A DNA stretch of 6,089 nucleotides. It comes from Accumulibacter sp. (lineage in GTDB: Bacteria > Pseudomonadota > Gammaproteobacteria > Burkholderiales > Rhodocyclaceae). The notes beneath the pieces are model-generated. The model had not been told where the DNA came from. It was given only the letters and a program-made list of their open reading frames with translations, and did not search any database. Below, in pieces: positions 5,958-6,089 of this stretch (positions within the stretch are counted from its first letter, which is position 1; each line of letters opens with the position of its first letter). The stretch lies in the NCBI GenBank assembly GCA_031284185.1, contig JAITAJ010000092.1:1-6089 (forward strand). Direction: 5' to 3'. A program made the translations under genes and the position numbers.

Positions 5958-6089
5958 TCACCCGGCGCGACAGCGCCGCAAACCGCGCTCTTCAAGAAAT
6001 TCCTCGGCCATCCCGAAACGGCCCGAGATTTCCTCGACATCCACCTGCCCAAGCCTCTGCGCGCCCTCTGTGACCTTTCCACCCTGCGC
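5958..6089 (+). CDS. Rpn family (YhgA-like) recombination-promoting nuclease/putative transposase, N-terminal fragment
   Basis: The frame ending at the window edge encodes TALFKKFLGHPETARDFLDI followed by HLPKPLRALCDLSTLR. This is the characteristic N-terminal signature of the Rpn/YhgA-like PD-(D/E)XK family (Transposase_31), whose members are DNA endonucleases that promote RecA-independent recombination and are often multicopy. Only about 44 residues are visible, so the nuclease active site lies outside the window. The frame is open from 5916 (stop at 5913-5915), but between there and the conserved part there is no ATG, GTG or TTG, so no normal start exists. The usual 'PHD-ALFK' motif reads APQTALFK here, with the Asp replaced by Thr. 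Both points suggest a damaged 5' end, perhaps where the upstream tandem repeat or another junction replaced the original start. Family assignment is firm; whether the gene works is not. Confidence 0.75.

Overview
This window is GC-rich proteobacterial DNA. The DctS/DctR/DctP-type genes and the Rpn-family nuclease at the right edge would suit a betaproteobacterium (Rhodocyclales-like) or a related gammaproteobacterium. That placement is an inference from gene types and codon bias, not a database result. The only firmly recognisable unit is a C4-dicarboxylate sensing and uptake locus: a membrane sensor histidine kinase (dctS-like, 1874-3871), a FixJ/LuxR-type response regulator (dctR-like, 3868-4476, ATGA overlap with the kinase), and, convergent to them with only 5 bp between stop codons, a TRAP-transporter periplasmic binding protein (dctP, minus strand, ending at 4482).

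Left third (1-1870): a patchwork of unrecognised and damaged genes. It holds the 3' end of an unknown gene that needs one frameshift to reach its natural stop (1-278), a 52-residue small protein with a good Shine-Dalgarno and a downstream hairpin terminator (335-588), a minus-strand reading frame split over three frameshifts (641-1057), a 15-bp perfect inverted repeat in an otherwise featureless gap (1159-1202), and a 104-residue hypothetical gene whose stop codon lies inside its own terminator hairpin (1342-1681).

Middle (1874-5663): the dct locus. The kinase should sense an extracytoplasmic dicarboxylate through its roughly 220-residue periplasmic loop, relay the signal through a cytoplasmic PAS domain, and phosphorylate the regulator. 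The regulator would then activate transport genes. dctP has no dctQ or dctM membrane subunit next to it in the window, so the membrane part must lie elsewhere. The dctP start is ambiguous: a perfect Shine-Dalgarno sits six bases before an ACG exactly where family length predicts the start, while the nearest well-placed ATG is 183 bases upstream.

Right edge (5664-6089): the dctP upstream region, a short purine-rich tandem repeat (about 27-bp unit), and the N-terminal part of an Rpn/YhgA-like PD-(D/E)XK nuclease gene running off the end with no visible in-frame start codon.

A recurring theme is breakage. All four inferred frameshifts are compatible with single-base deletions, two of them in short G or C runs, and two genes lack a normal start where one is expected. 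Either the flanks of the dct locus are decaying or the assembly carries homopolymer undercalls. I do not see a convincing novel biological system here; the dct regulatory genes are intact and ordinary.
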